A stretch of 64,000 nucleotides of DNA from Plantago elongata (Eukaryota > Streptophyta > Magnoliopsida > Lamiales > Plantaginaceae), in contig JAYMSP010000249.1 of the NCBI GenBank assembly GCA_036897095.1, forward strand, positions 1-64,000. Reading direction: 5' to 3'. Of the stretch, positions 39,942-53,421 are shown one piece after another. A model generated the notes under the pieces. It was not told where the DNA came from. It searched no databases and worked only from the letters and a program-made list of their open reading frames with translations. Each line of letters opens with the position of its first letter. Position 1 is the stretch's first letter. Both the position numbers and the translations under genes were made by a program.

Positions 39942-42900
39942 ATGATTAAGAGTGACGCGGAGATGGAGGGTGCTGAAAAACTTCCTGATAAGTCAGGGGA
40001 GAAGGCTCAAGATTCCCAGGATAAAATTCTTGTTTCTGAGGTTGAAAGTTATACAGAAACAGTTCCAGTTGAAGATGTCGGCCAAGGGAATGATAAGAAA
40101 ACTGATGTTGAGGGTGATTACCTGAGGAAATGTTCGGTGGCAGCACGAGATGAGGCCACTGAAAAAGGTGTGGTCGAAGCACAAACTCATCCCGATAGTG
40201 AGGTAGTTGAACCAATGGATACCTCTGCGGAACCAGTTGTGGAACAAACCAATGAGAAAAGTGGAAATGCTGAACTAAACCAGAGTAATACTCAGGGCGA
40301 AGAGCAAATTGATGGCGATAGTGCAGTGGAGAAACAGACCAATGTAGATAGTGGGCTTGTTGGACAGAACACTACTAATGGAGGGCTAGAAAGTGGACAG
40401 TCCACTAATAACGGTTTGGCGAGCGGAATTAATGTTGATAGCGTCGAGGAAAAACACAGTGCAGATATTGTAGATAAATTGCTCGATGGAAGTGACGGGG
40501 TCGATCCAAATTGTGGGGAACATGTTACAGAAGAAATGAATACAATGAAAGTTAATGATATGGGAAATGATCATCTGGGTGAAGAACCGCTGCCATCTGA
40601 GATATCTACCAATAAAGCTGCAGAAAGCAAGAGTGCACAATCAGATGGGATTCCGCAGGCTGAGGATAAAGGAATGGAAGTCACTGCTGTTAACTCAAAT
40701 GAGGGTACATCAGCTAAAGATGAGATAAAGGAACAGGGAAAGGAGATTCATGATCTTAGTTCTGTAACTGATAGGAAGGCCAATATGACTGAGACGACAA
40801 CTCATCTTGAAACTGAGGATTTTTCACATCAAAGCCAGCAGGAACCTGCCACACCAAAGTTATTTGTCAGTTATTCACCTTCAAAGGATGGCGACCATAG
40901 TGAGCAAGCTGCCAAGACTGTTTTTACTCACGCCACACTACCTATGGTAATAAATTTGTCATGAAAACTTGTTGCAATCATATTTTTTTGTGTTTTCGTT
41001 GCAGAATGGGGGTTAAAGCAACTGTTGACAACGTGTACTTTCTGATTGTAGATGCCAGAGGGTGATGATGGTACGCCAGAGGAACAAGCAGCTTTCATGA
41101 AGGAACTTGAAAGTTTTTATCGTGGGAGGGCAATGGACTTCAAACCACCAAAGTTTTATGGACAGCCTCTAAATTGCCTCAAGTAGGGCCATTGTATTTA
41201 TTTTATTTTATTTTGCTTAATCTATTTGTTGTTTGTTTTAATCTCGTATTTATTTATTAATTTTCTTTGGCTTCTAGGTTATGGAGATCTGTGATCCGTT
41301 TGGGAGGCTATGACAGGGTATGTATGTCCCGTCTTTTAAGTCACATCTGGTGTTAATATTAATAATGATGCTCATTTTAAGATTCATTTACATTAAGTGT
41401 TTGTGTGTGTGTGTGCGCATGCACGCGTGCACTTGGGCGTAGATAAATACTTAGATTCGTAAATCTTTAATCTGAAGCTACATATGTTGGGAAAAAAGAA
41501 AATTTCTAATTTTGGGCTTTGCTTCTGAACTAGGTATTCTCTACTGCTGATCGATATGCCCTTATTTTTTTCTCAGTGATATTTGAAAGGAAATATTACA
41601 AACTATGTTGATATATTGTCAATCATTGGTGGTAAGTGCAGAAGAAACATGTTAAAATTAGGACATGATTGATTCATAATTTCCTGAATTCCATCGCCTG
41701 AGACTAGTAAGAGCTGTGTGTTTGTCATAAATGGTTTTGGATTATAGTATGGACTTAAAAAATGATCGACTTTAGGTATACTGAGCTGTTCTCTAGGCTT
41801 ATTTCACCCTGACTCCCCGAGTGGTTGAATTCTGTTAAGAGAACGTAATTTTTCTAGATTTTCTGAACTTAATATTATTGCACTTTTCTGTGCTTAATTT
41901 ATACTCCCTCTGTTTCATTTAATTGTTTACGTTTATTTTTCTGCGCTGGATTTATGGAGTGTATTTAGTATTTTTCTCTTATGTATTCATCTTTTGGTGG
42001 GGGCAATAATAGTATTAAGAAAAAGTTAATGAAAAGGTCACAAGTTACTGATTGTGTCGGATGAAAAAGGAAAATTGAAACTAATGATTGGGATGGACTG
42101 TCTGTTAAGTGCTAACATGATTTTACCTCTGGTACTGACTTTCTAGTTTCTACCCCTGCCACCACTTGACACTCACCCCTTTCCCCGTTATTTACTCAAG
42201 CATTTTGTGGTAAGATAATATACGATGAGTACAGAAATTGAATGAGATAAGACTCGGCCTCTTATTTTTTTTAAAATTAGACTCCACGTGGAACTTATTT
42301 TAGCAAATTTTGATGGTGGATGGACCACTCTGAATTTATCAATGATTCAAGTATAATTTCTTTTGGGTGCCTCACATCACAAAGATTTTCAACTAAACAT
42401 GATCTGGTGGCTAAATCTGTAGGTATACGGTTAGAAATGAATAGGAAAATACCATGAACATGACTTGTGCAACTAAAAATGATTTTCAACAAATTTGAAA
42501 AATTAACAGCAGCTGCCGGCTAAAGCTTATATTTACCTTATACAGTGTTTTAGTGGATAAGCTTTTCTGAAAATGATTGTTGGGATCTTGACTTGATAAT
42601 GCCTAATATATCTTTGTGTACGTATTGTATTTATTTCATAGACTCCTCTGTTGGATGCATAAGATGGCCATATTGACTTGCTTTTATGCACATATACCAT
42701 GTATTCCAGATTTCATAATTTACTTTATTCTCATGTAAAATTCTGAGATGAAAAAAAGTGTGTCTTCAGTTTGATGAAAAAACTAGCAATGTCATCTTGA
42801 TTTTGATGTATTACTGTGTCTTCAGTTTGATGAAAAAGCTAGTAATGTCATCTAGATTTTGATGTATTACCTGCACGGTCCCCAACTTGTTAGAATTTGA

Positions 42901-45900
42901 GGAGTTAGTACAGAACCCTGACTCAACATTATTTCACTACATATTCAGATTATATTTAGTCACTACTAGGACCTTGAATATAAATAAGCAAAGCATGTTT
43001 ATTTTATTGCAATTATCTTATAGAAACAACACCCTTGTGCATTTAAACGATTACTTCTTTTGTACTAATGGTACATATAATTAGTAGTAGTAGTTGTAGT
43101 AAGTACCTAATTCTAGATAATGCTTCATGGTTCTCTTGCACATTAAGAATAATTATTGTTTTTTAGGTCACGGGATCCAAGTTATGGCGGCAGGTGGGAG
43201 AATCATTTCATCCACCAAAGTAAGGCTTCTTTTGGAAACTATCTTTAAATATACTTATTTATTTTGTATGGTTTTAATTTGTGGTTGCTTGAAGGTAGGA
43301 ATATTATTTTTTTTCTTTTGGGAGCAATTTTCAAATATTCTTAAAGGCTAAGAAGCTGACCAGGGGTTTATAGTGACCCGTGTACAACTCTATGACACCG
43401 CATCTACCAAAGTCAATTACTAGCAGTAATACATATACTGCTAGAATCTGAAATATCAAAAGGGTCACCAAATTGAAGTCACCATAGCTAGAATACACAA
43501 AGGTTACAGTCTCCAAATTCAATTCTATGTCAACTCCGACTAGAAATTTCTTCACTCGCTTAATCTTCTCGAAGTTACTTTTGTTTATTGTTTCCAAGTG
43601 CCACTTCAAAGTTCACTAATTTCCCTGATAGCAAGTAAATTTCTTCTATTGTGTTATTATGCCCATGGAACTAGTAGTAGACGTCTTCTGCAATCAAGGA
43701 AACCCATGAAAAAAGCAATATATGTTAATAGTTTCTTCATCTAGCTCTGAATTTGTCTCAAACCTAAACCTTTTCCTTAGTTATCTTCATTTGTCCCAAA
43801 TTATGCTTCTTAATTTGCTCTCAAAACCCAACTCCAAAAAAACCATCATGCCGGAAAAACCTTTGCTCTGACGTATGATAATTTTACTGTAGTTTGGTAC
43901 TAATATTTGATTTTAACGTACCAGTTCATGGTGCAGTTATTTAAATTGGTATCATCCCTTAGTACCACTTAATATAACCATTATTTGGTACCAGGTGTAG
44001 GTACTGGTAAAATATGAAAACCATGTAGATAGTATAGTAGTATGATTTGGTGCCAAAAAGACAAGCATGTATCAGTGTGTGAATTCTTACCATTTCATGG
44101 TGCCAATTTATATATTTTGCACCATGCGCTGGCACCATGGTACCGGTAGAAGTTGGTTCCAGGGAAAACGGTGGCATGGTGGAGAGACAACCAGAGATTA
44201 GCGTTGACTTGGTGGAGAAAAGGCGTTATTTAGGATTTAAATTATATCCATAGTACAAAAGTAGAAATTGGTAAACCATATTCTTCTGTCTAACCGTATG
44301 TTAGCTAATCTAGTTGTTTCTTAGTAAAATTGTAATAGGGGTATAATTCGCACTTGAGAGATTTTTTCCTATTTTCAAAACGTATTAATGATTGCTTCCA
44401 ACCTAAAGTCAAGTGAATTCTCATCATCTAGAAAGAAAGAAAGAAAGAAAAAAAATGCCATGTGAGTTCTACAAGTATATTCAAATATTTGTTTCTCTTA
44501 TCTTTGGCAGGACTTGTACAACAGTATCGTGGACATTCCGCATTTTCTATGAGAAGGTGATAATTTTTACTCCCTTTTTCTGATTTTCACATTGTCATTA
44601 TCATATGTTGGCAAGCGCTTTCAAATCAATAATGCTGCTGGAACTATATACACCTTTAGTAACACGTGATTCAAGTAGCATTTGCAACTTTTTTGGTTTG
44701 ACGTAAAATAGACAATGCCACGAAATCAGTGAGGATCTAACAACATATTTTGCTTTTCCCTTGTGAAATTGGATCTCTATTGTTACTTAACTTCTTTGGA
44801 ATACTCAAGTCAAGACCGTTCTATGTTGCAAGCTCATATAATGATAACTGATACTGTTTTTTCTCTCCTAAAGTATTGATGCACCTTTGGTTGCATTGTC
44901 TGACCTGTTTTACCATGTATGCATTAGTCTCTTCTGGAATTCGAAAGGCACAAGAAACAATGCGGTGAGCTACAACTCCCTTTGGCAACTCTCCCTGAAG
45001 CCGCAGCTGTTGAAAATGAGGTACTACTCTTCAAGTTGAAAGGCATAGGTTCTCTTTCTGTAGCTTTGGTCACAAGGAATAATTCTTATGCTTGCACATA
45101 ACTCAGAATGCATCAATAATTGCACAGGGAAACGGGTACCAAGGACCAGGTTCAGTATCTGGAAGAGCAAGAAGAGATGCTGCTGCACGTGCCATGCAAG
45201 GCTGGCATGTGCAGCGAATTTTTGATAATGGTGAGGTTGGTGAGCCAGTCATAAAGGTTCGTGGGAAGTTACTTCTTAAAGCGTATATTTGGAGCTTTCC
45301 TTCTGTTGACACATTATGCAATAATTAATGATATTTCCTTTGCTTTCATAATATTTCACTGCTTATCCCTGGGTTATACTTTGTTATAGGACAAGAATGC
45401 TAGTAGTTCGGCGAAGCGTGAGAAAAATCTCAAAAGCATTGGTAAGATACTAAGTTTATTTTTCTTAGAGTCATAAATTACTATGTTCCCTTTTACATCT
45501 CTGTTCGGTTTTATTTTTCTCTGAATTGTTATGTTTTTCAGGTTCAATCAAACAGAAGAGACCAAATGAAGTAGAAAACTCTGTCAAAGTTGCCCGAACA
45601 GAATCATTTAAGCAGTTAAGTCTGGTTGTAGTAATGATTCTTTCTGTTTTGACTGCCTGGTAGAACTAGGCTGATTCTGTTCCAATGTGGAAGGTCCCTT
45701 GTTGAAGATCTCTTCGTGTTTCTCTAGGAATGGACCAATGCATGATTCTACTTCTATCTGTTGATGAACATACAATATTTTTTAACTTTTTTAAGTGGGT
45801 CCTCCATAATTTTAAAAACTAAAATCACACCTCATGATGCCTTAATCGTAGTAAATTTTTGACTAAATGAGTTCAAATGGGCATGTGGAAAATGCCACTC

Positions 45901-47228
45901 CGATTTATCAGCTGAACTTGAAGTTGCATTCATCTTTTTCTCCTGTTATTCATCACCCCATTTTCATGCTATTGAGCTTAGGTATTAAGTTATGAACCCA
46001 ACATGGCATAAAACACAATTGAATGCAGTGGTGAGTGTTCAAATACATAAAGATCATGTTGTTCGTTATATGTGACCTTTCAGGTGATAAAAAAAACTGA
46101 TGTTTATATTTTCTGGGTTGCCAGCCATGCTTTTTTTTACTTTTCTCTCTTTTTGCTTCTCATTTTCCTTTGATTAACTTGTCTCATGTGTTACTTGGTT
46201 GGCAGACTGGTGACATCTGTTGTTGATGTTGGGCCTCCCGCTGACTGGGTAAAGATTAACATACGCCAAACTGTATGTGCATTCAAATCTTGTAGTCTCT
46301 CATTTCTCTTTGTGCAAATAATCTGTTTTGAAACTGATTGATACTCGTCTGTATGGGTGCAGAAAGATTGTTTTGAGGTCTATGCTCTAGTCCCAGGACT
46401 CTTACGAGAAGAGGTCTGCACTCTGTTGTTTCTTATGTTCATCCTTTTCCAATGCTCACCAAGGGAAAAAAAAGATATACTTCCTAACATAATATTGTTT
46501 TACCTTACTGGTTGCTCAGGTGCGAGTTCAATCAGATCCTGCCGGACGTTTGGTCATAACAGGTCAGCCTGAGCAAGTAGATAATCCTTGGGGTATTACA
46601 CCATTCAAAAAGGTAAACTCGCCGTTTAAATAATAACTCAAGTATGATGCATCTCAATTATTCGTCCTTTTTTTTTGTTTTGTTTCCGGTAACAAGTCCG
46701 TTTTGCTCATGCACTATATCACATGATAATTTTTGTTTCTTCATGTAAAAATAATAACAGAAAGTAAATCTTCGTGACGGATGTCCTGTTATTTATATTT
46801 TCAATAAGTCTGTTTAGTTGGACTTTTGTGTCCATCGTGCAATGGGTGCCATGCATTGAAAATTCACCAAACTCAACCCTCAAATATAGGCCGGTGACAA
46901 ACAAATTTTTTTTCTCTTTCCGGTGTGGGTGGGGGTGGATAGGAACCCAGAGCAATGGCTAGAATAACAGGGACCCCTATGTAATTTAGTTTTGACAATG
47001 TAAGACTAAGTATTTGGAGCATGCTTCGGGTCACCATCTGTTTATCTCACTACTGGATTAGATGCATCAAATTTGTATTGAATGCTGAAAGATTTGTGAC
47101 GAGTCATTTCATGCTGTTTACAGGTGGTCACCCTACCTGCTAGAATTGATCCACTTCAGACTTCAGCTGTGGTCAGCTTACATGGGCGCCTGTTTGTTCG
47201 TGTTCCTTTTGAGCAGCCAAATGTGTGA
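39942..47228 (+). CDS. ARID DNA-binding protein with C-terminal HSP20-like domain
   Basis: Nuclear protein of the plant ARID family, which binds AT-rich DNA. Thirteen coding exons give about 652 residues: 39942-40946, 41052-41182, 41278-41317, 43167-43219, 44511-44556, 44928-45020, 45107-45256, 45390-45441, 45542-45614, 46206-46272, 46363-46413, 46520-46612, 47124-47228. Exon 1 encodes about 335 acidic, poorly conserved residues rich in E, D, N, S. The ARID spans about 345-438 (EEQAAFMKELESFYRG, KFYGQPLNCLKLWR, VIRLGGYDRVTGSKLWRQVGESF). Then come a conserved SGRARRDAAARAMQGWH block and an alpha-crystallin/HSP20-like fold near the end (WVKINIRQTKDCFEVYALVPG to GRLFVRVPFEQ). From memory this layout matches Arabidopsis ARID4/ARID5-type proteins. 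Exon 7 could also start at 45128 (7 residues fewer). Another in-frame ATG lies at 39963. Confidence 0.9.
41900..42105. repeat. degenerate Stowaway-like MITE in ARID intron 3
   Basis: The left end TACTCCCTCTGTTTCATTTA and the reverse complement of the right end (GTCCATCCCAATCATTAG) both resemble the CTCCCTCCGTCCCA-type terminus of plant Stowaway elements. It lies about 0.6 kb into a 1.85-kb intron. The arms are much degraded and the call rests on the terminal motif. Confidence 0.4.
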
Positions 47229-47850
47229 ACTCCCATTGTCCATCTCCATCTTATAGAGAAGTGATACTTTCAGTATGGAACGAACAGAGTGAAATCACCT
47301 CTGCAACCAATCTCTCCCTGCACATAAAATTTTAACTCTGTGAATGTGTAGCTTTGTCCATTACATGCGATTGGCTTTGTGGATTAGGAACTAGAACATT
47401 TCCTGAGTCTAGATACAGTTTAGCGCAAAAACTTTGGAGGCTATTCTCAGGCTGCGGCCGCCCCCCTTTAGCTTAGCATTACCCGTACACCGACGAGTAA
47501 ACCGTTGATATATTTCTTTAATTGACTTTGTTTTACTGGCCTGAATCTTCCAGATAGCAATAAATTGTTCCCATCCTTTTTTTGCTCTTCGGTTGAGTTT
47601 TCAGCAGTGTATTCTGGAAATTTTATGTATATAATATGGCTCAGCTGTACTGTACTACAGTGTAGTTATAAAGGTACCACTGAGAAAATTTTGGGCCTGG
47701 GTAAAGGTGTTTGCAACATCAACCGGCTCTGGTGAAGTGTTGGTTTGGCTAGCCTGTCAACATTATCCTTCTGACAAAGTCACAACTTTGTCTGGTTCAT
47801 ATGAGCTCAAGCTTGTTGAACTTGCTGGGTGTGTTGTTGCCTGTTAAGAT

Positions 47851-47887
<37 letters not shown>

Positions 47888-48511
47888 TGTATAATGAGAG
47901 AGTACAAGTATATATATATAGAATAGATATCGATTGGGGACTGGAGTTGAGATGTCTGTGTTGTGTGTGATGCCCATCAGCCCATGGCTTGTTAATATTC
48001 ATTGTTGCCTCTCCTTCCCCGCTTTTATTGTAGCTATTTTAGGGCCATTGCTGACAGGGTTAGGTTTCACAGCATTCGTGTGGGGGTAAAGAACTAAAGA
48101 TTATTGCCGGTAAGTTGGTAATTTCCCTGCTTATGTCAATATACTTTGATATAGAAGATTCATACCCCGTGTGTGGTGGATATAGTGCCATAAAAGAGGC
48201 AAATAGGTCAGAGAGAACGATTGTGAATCATCATCATGAACAACATAATTACTAGGCCGTATTAAGCAGGGAATATCTTTGTATAGAAATGTGTGCCAAT
48301 TCTATCCGATAGAAACTACTCCTGGACTAACTAGTCTACGGTTGTCTGAGACTGAGAAATCGAATACTTGAGCTCCTCTACTTCTACGTGTTCATCTCAT
48401 TACCATATGTGGTGCCTCAACACGCTATCCCGTCATTTTTCGTTAGTCATTCTTGTCCTTCAAAACAATACTTCTAATTTTCATTTTCGACTATATGTAT
48501 CACTATACGAA
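47229..48511. other. ARID gene 3' flank and intergenic stretch
   Basis: Probable 3' untranslated region to about 47600. It holds a (TA)n run of about 34 bases at 47850-47884 and a shorter (AT)n around 47910-47920. Nothing else recognised. Confidence 0.4.
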
Positions 48512-49489
48512 GGGAAAGTCTCCTAAGAGACATCCCTTAAATAAAAACATACTTTCTATATATATATATATATATATTACAAATTAACCCCAACTAATAA
48601 CTAGTTGTTAAAAACACTCCAACCCCAGGGCCAGAAGGTGGGTCGAACTATGGTAACACGGGTTGGACTAAGTTATACGGGTTAATATAAAAGCCAAACT
48701 AAAACCCTAGCTCATATCAACTCACACTCATTCAACTGATTCCACTTTCTCTTTCTTCTTTCCCTCTCTACGATTGCCATTGACAATCAATCGGAACTTC
48801 TAGCTCTTAGATGTGATCCTCGCCTCTCCATATGCGCTTCTAGCTCAAATTCATCGGAATCGATCATCAGAAGATGATATATCACTAGCGATTCAAGCTC
48901 CAACATCCAAACGCTGCAAAAAAGTAGATCGAATAAGGTATGTCTTCGATTTCATTGAATTTAGATGAATATGTTGTGTGTCTGTGTTGATTATTCCAAA
49001 TCATTGATGAACATCAATCAATTCATGTTATAGTTGATGAACGAAGATAAAATAAATGAGCATACGGCGTTTTCATTCAAAACCTGATCACAATGATGAA
49101 GTCAAATCTGAAAAAAGAAGGTATACAACGTTTCTAAATTTTTTTCGTATATGTTTCATGTTCTTAACGATACTACCCATGTTCTCTGGTTCTATGTTTT
49201 CACTTAAAATCTGACTGCCGTTTTGTGCTCTGTTTTTTTACAACATCATATTGAGTTCAGTTTTTTATTGTGCGCCCCATGCTCTTACTATATATACCAG
49301 TTTCTCACCGATATTTCTAATCAACATCCACTATGTTTGATATGAAATAGTTGCTCAGTTCGTGTGATTTTTTTTTGCAGTCTCTACTATTTTGCCCATG
49401 TTCTGTGTAATATTCATTATATTTGCTATGAAATAGTTGTGCTATGTGCATATGAAAATTGTATTTATAGTATACTCCATGTTCTATGT

Positions 49490-49770
49490 TATTTGACCCA
49501 TGATTACAATATAGTGGTTGATATGTTGTTTTCATGACATTTCACGTTCTCTGCACTTTTATCCATGTTTTTTTTCAGTTTAACCCATGATAACAATATA
49601 GTAGTTGATATGCTATTAAGAGTAATTTGTATGCATGACATTACATGTTCTTTGCTATTTTTCCCATGTTTTATGCAGTTTAACCTATGATTGTAATGTA
49701 GCATTTGAGTTGCCAACATGATGCATTTGTTTGCTATTTCATGTTCTATGTTATTTGAACCATAATATTT
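49490..49770. repeat. minisatellite inside the MULE, about 3 units of 75-100 bp
   Basis: Successive blocks open with ACCCATGATTACAATATAG, ACCCATGATAACAATATAG and ACCTATGATTGTAATGTAG. They continue through CATGACATT(T/A)CA(C/T)GTTCT and CCATGTTTT..CAGTTTA. Units are imperfect and vary in length. Confidence 0.65.
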
Positions 49771-50014
49771 GTAGTTTGTTTGATAAGATAGTTATGTCCC
49801 TTGTAGGTATGAAAAAATGATGGTGTTGCACGTTGAAAATTTTGCAATTTGTGATTGGTTGATATTAATGCATCAAGGGTTACTTGTTGATGAAGGTTAC
49901 CTATTCATCAAGAAGAAGAAGATGAGGAGGAGTTATATGTTCCTTTATTTTCGTATATATGTATGAACACTAGTACAATATGATGTAATTGAATGTTAAC
50001 CATGTTCGCAAACA

Positions 50015-50365
50015 TCTTGTGATGATCTCAACAAATTAAAGCATGATCTCAACATATAACACCATGATCTCAATATATTAACCAACGATCTCAACATATT
50101 ACTCTAGGATCTCAACATATTATACCTTGATCTAAACCATGATCTAATACATCATCATAAATGTATTAAACTATATTCTCACATTTTCTTGAATATTATA
50201 ATATCTCAACATATAACACCATGATTTCAACTTATTTCAAATGATCGCAATAGATTAAACTATGTTCTGAAGTTTTTTTTTAGAACCATAATCTGAACAT
50301 ATAACACCTGGATTTCAATATATTACACCATGATTTCAACTTATTACACTATGGACTCAATATAC
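50015..50365. repeat. minisatellite inside the MULE, about 20-bp units
   Basis: Many degenerate repeats of a CATGATCTCAACATATTACA-like word (variants: GATTTCAACTTATT, GATCTCAATATATT). The array is broken by short unique stretches around 50125-50200. Confidence 0.6.
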
Positions 50366-50689
50366 TAAATCAAGATTACCTAACATTAAGGAAATTAATA
50401 CAAAAATAATCTTCACAAATTAAAATCTAATGCCACATAGCAGTTCTTTCATTCCTTCCCTTGGTACATTTTACTTGCCCTCCTTCTTAACTCTATCAAC
50501 TTCACATAATTCCTTCAAGAAATATGTATCATTTGATGCTTCGGCCCCCGTCTTCTTTGATGCTTCAACCTCAGTCTTCTTTGATGTTTCTCCGTCTCCT
50601 TTGATGCTTCGCCCCCCTTCTTTGTTAATGCATTTGCCTCCTTTCTCTTTATCTTATCTTCAACCTTCTAGTCATAAAACTAAAACATG

Positions 50690-51045
50690 GAATTCATGTT
50701 CTCAGAAAATAACAAGCCATGTTACCAGAGAAACCACCCATGTTCTCAGGTATAAAAATCACGTTCTCTCAAAAACAAAAAATAACAAAACCAAAACATG
50801 AAACAAAACTAAAGCATAAACTTCATGTTCCTAGAAAGCAACAAGCCAAGTCCCCAAATAAATTACTTATGTTCTCATACAATAACATACATATTCCCCC
50901 AAAAAAAAAAAAAAAACCACAAACATATATTGTATAATGCATCAACACGTAAACGTAATGACACACCATGTTCCCAAACAAATAACCTATGTTCCCAAGT
51001 AAATAACCCATGTTCCCAAATAAATATAGAATTCGTGTTCTCACA
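50690..51045. repeat. minisatellite inside the MULE, CATGTTCCCAAAT-type units
   Basis: Repeated words CATGTTCTCA and CCATGTTCCCAAA(T/C)AAATAA occur with about a 20-base period, best preserved at 50965-51030. Translated frames across it (for example the GNMGYLLGNIGYLFGNM-like repeats on the minus strand) merely mirror the DNA repeat and are not evidence of coding. Confidence 0.55.
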
Positions 51046-51665
51046 ACAACAAAAAATGTAAAAAAAAGAGAGTAAAAAATCACAGGAATAACTACGAAAT
51101 AAGGAAATACCTTCAGCGTTGGCCAATGAATTCCGCTTGCGATTCCGATTAATAACCTTCAAGCCTTCGTTACAATCTTATCAACCATCATAGTACAAAG
51201 TAACTGTAAAACTCAGAAACAACACAAAATCAAACCCACAAACCCCAAAAAGACCCTTAACGGAGCATAAAAATGACGAAGAAAGCACCAAATCGAGGTT
51301 GAAATTGAACAAAATTGAGGCTGAAAAGAACACGATGGAGCATAAACGATGAAATCTCGAAGAAATCGCAGAGTTTAGAGTAGTTATGATGAACTAGGGC
51401 TGAAGAAACGAAGAAAGAAGAAGAAACGAAGAATGAAGAAGAAACGAAGAATGAAGAAGAAATAAGAAGAAAAGAAAGAAAGAAAAGAAAAGGATTTCAA
51501 ATAAAACCCTATTTATACCAAGTGGAATTTAGTCTGGGCCGGGTTAGGCTATCCGAATCCGCGAAAATTGTCTCAATGTCACTGTAAATTGGTTAATTGC
51601 AATATAGTCATGTCTTTAGATAGTTTATTTAAATACGGTCTCTTAGTAAATTCATGCTATACGAA

Positions 51666-53390
51666 TACTAGTGTTACTCATCACTTTAGTGATATTTGAC
51701 TATTCAAAACTTGAGTGGGAGATATATACGAGAATCATTTTTACTATAGTATTTTGAGCAAGTCTCTTAAGTCATAAGAGACAGTCGCTAAATAAATTAT
51801 TTAGAGACGAGTCTATATTCTTAAGAAAATAATTGATTTATTATTAATTAAAATATTCATATTCTCAACATTAAATTTTTTCAATAATACAATAAAATTT
51901 ATTTCATTAACTACATAGTTGTTTTAATTAATAATATGAATAATTTTATTGGTAACATGAGCTCTCTTTAGATAGAGAACGTCTTTCATGAAACTTTGTA
52001 TAGTACGTTAGTTATAACGACGTCGTATAGTACCATATGTTACCTTACAACTTTTATTAAATTTTTAATCATATGTTGGCGTTATACTATACACCAGTCA
52101 CTGGAAAATACTTGAGCTCTATCATAGTGTAATTTAGAAAACAAAATGAAATGCGAAGTGTAATTCAGAATGGTCAGAAAATGCAAGAATTAATCACGAG
52201 TGGGTTGAGTGGTCCTGGAGTTTGAGAGTAGAGACGATGGTTGTTACTTTCCCCAGAAAGTCGCAGTGTTTTGTTCATCGAGCACGAGGCCACTTCCTTT
52301 CAGATCTTTTTCTGCATCTTCAATTCAACTAACGCAGACGACAATTAACAAGTACCCACCCATCACTTTATTCTTCACGTTATTTGTATTGAAAATTTTG
52401 AATCTACACTAATATTGTTCACGTTTCTTTTTTTAAATGTAGTTATAATATCTTCAAATTTTTAACGACACTATAATACATTATGTGTAAAATTTTCAGT
52501 GTACTTAGAAGTCTGCGAACTCATTCAGTTCATTGAAAGTTCATTTAGTTCAATTTGAAATAGTTATAGTCGAAGAAGATTACATAGACCAATATATATG
52601 TTACGTTTAGCTCAATGAACCGATCACTAAACACAATGACAATCAACTCTACGGTGCTGCTTTAACAATTGAGACAACAATCACACAACCAATCAATCAA
52701 ACAACGAATCAAACAACTCATAAATACAAGGTTTTACATGGTTCGACAAATGTCTACGTCCACGGGAGTAACCGGAGATTCTGTTACTGATCAGTTCGTT
52801 TACAGTGATACAACAACACTCAACAATGGAGAATTACAGAGAACCTATCGAAATCTCATAGAAAACTGTTTTCAGAAGTTAACTAATTTTGTTGTGATAC
52901 TAGCCTTATATATGCATGCTATGACATCAAATCACACGTATTCACGTGTCACAGGACAATCAGTGAATGACAAATCACCCAGCCCGTGTGAACTTACGCT
53001 CTCAGCTGATTGAACAACTTATTTAAACTGCCAACTCACAAAAATAACTCAGCGTTATAATCAATATTTATTTAAATATTACTGTAACATTAACTTAAAC
53101 ACTTCACAGTTAAACCTTACTGAATTCAATCAGCTCTTAGACCATTTATGTCAATCACAATGCTGAACTCACACTTTGTACTTAAAGTGCACACAGGCAA
53201 GTTATATGTCACGCTTATATTAGTAGTAAATAAAGTAGATCCATGTATGAGAAAGAGACAAGAAAGAAGCAAAATGGAGAAATGAGGCCTAATTTGAAAG
53301 GTTGTTTGTGTATGTGGAGACATAAACGGGAAGAAAGAGGAAAGAACGGACGAGTTCCAAAAGCACTCTCTTGAAATGGGATATTATTAC

Positions 53391-53421
<31 letters not shown>

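Larger units (their letters stand above)
48512..51656. mobile_element. non-autonomous Mutator-like element (MULE), 3145 bp, with 9-bp target duplication
   Basis: The 9-base direct repeat CTATACGAA flanks the element exactly (48503-48511 and 51657-51665). Inside it, both ends carry imperfect inverted repeats: CTAAGAGAC...TTAAATAAA on the left (48523-48545) and CTAAGAGAC...TTTAAATAAA on the reversed right end. Similarity continues inward for about 200 bases through an ATTAACC block, an ACTAA(G/A)TT block and an AAAACCC(T)A block. A 9-bp duplication with long terminal inverted repeats is the hallmark of MULEs. No transposase or SWIM-type frame is present; the interior is made largely of short tandem repeats. 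I see no recognisable captured gene fragment. Confidence 0.7.

Noticed and set aside
50015-50365. CRISPR-like array
   Set aside because: Units are degenerate, abutting and without unique spacers of constant size, and this is a plant genome; it is a minisatellite.
50430-50801. Open frame of 123 codons inside the MULE
   Set aside because: Its apparent repeats (FFDAS units) mirror DNA-level tandem repeats, there is no known domain, and it lies in a non-autonomous element.
50823-51162. Overlapping minus-strand frames with GNMGYLLGNIGYLFGNM repeats
   Set aside because: These are translations of a 20-base minisatellite, with no supporting gene structure.
52660-52850. Firm LTR retrotransposon call
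   Set aside because: Only a familiar-looking phrase is present; there is no second terminal repeat, primer site or coding region in the window.
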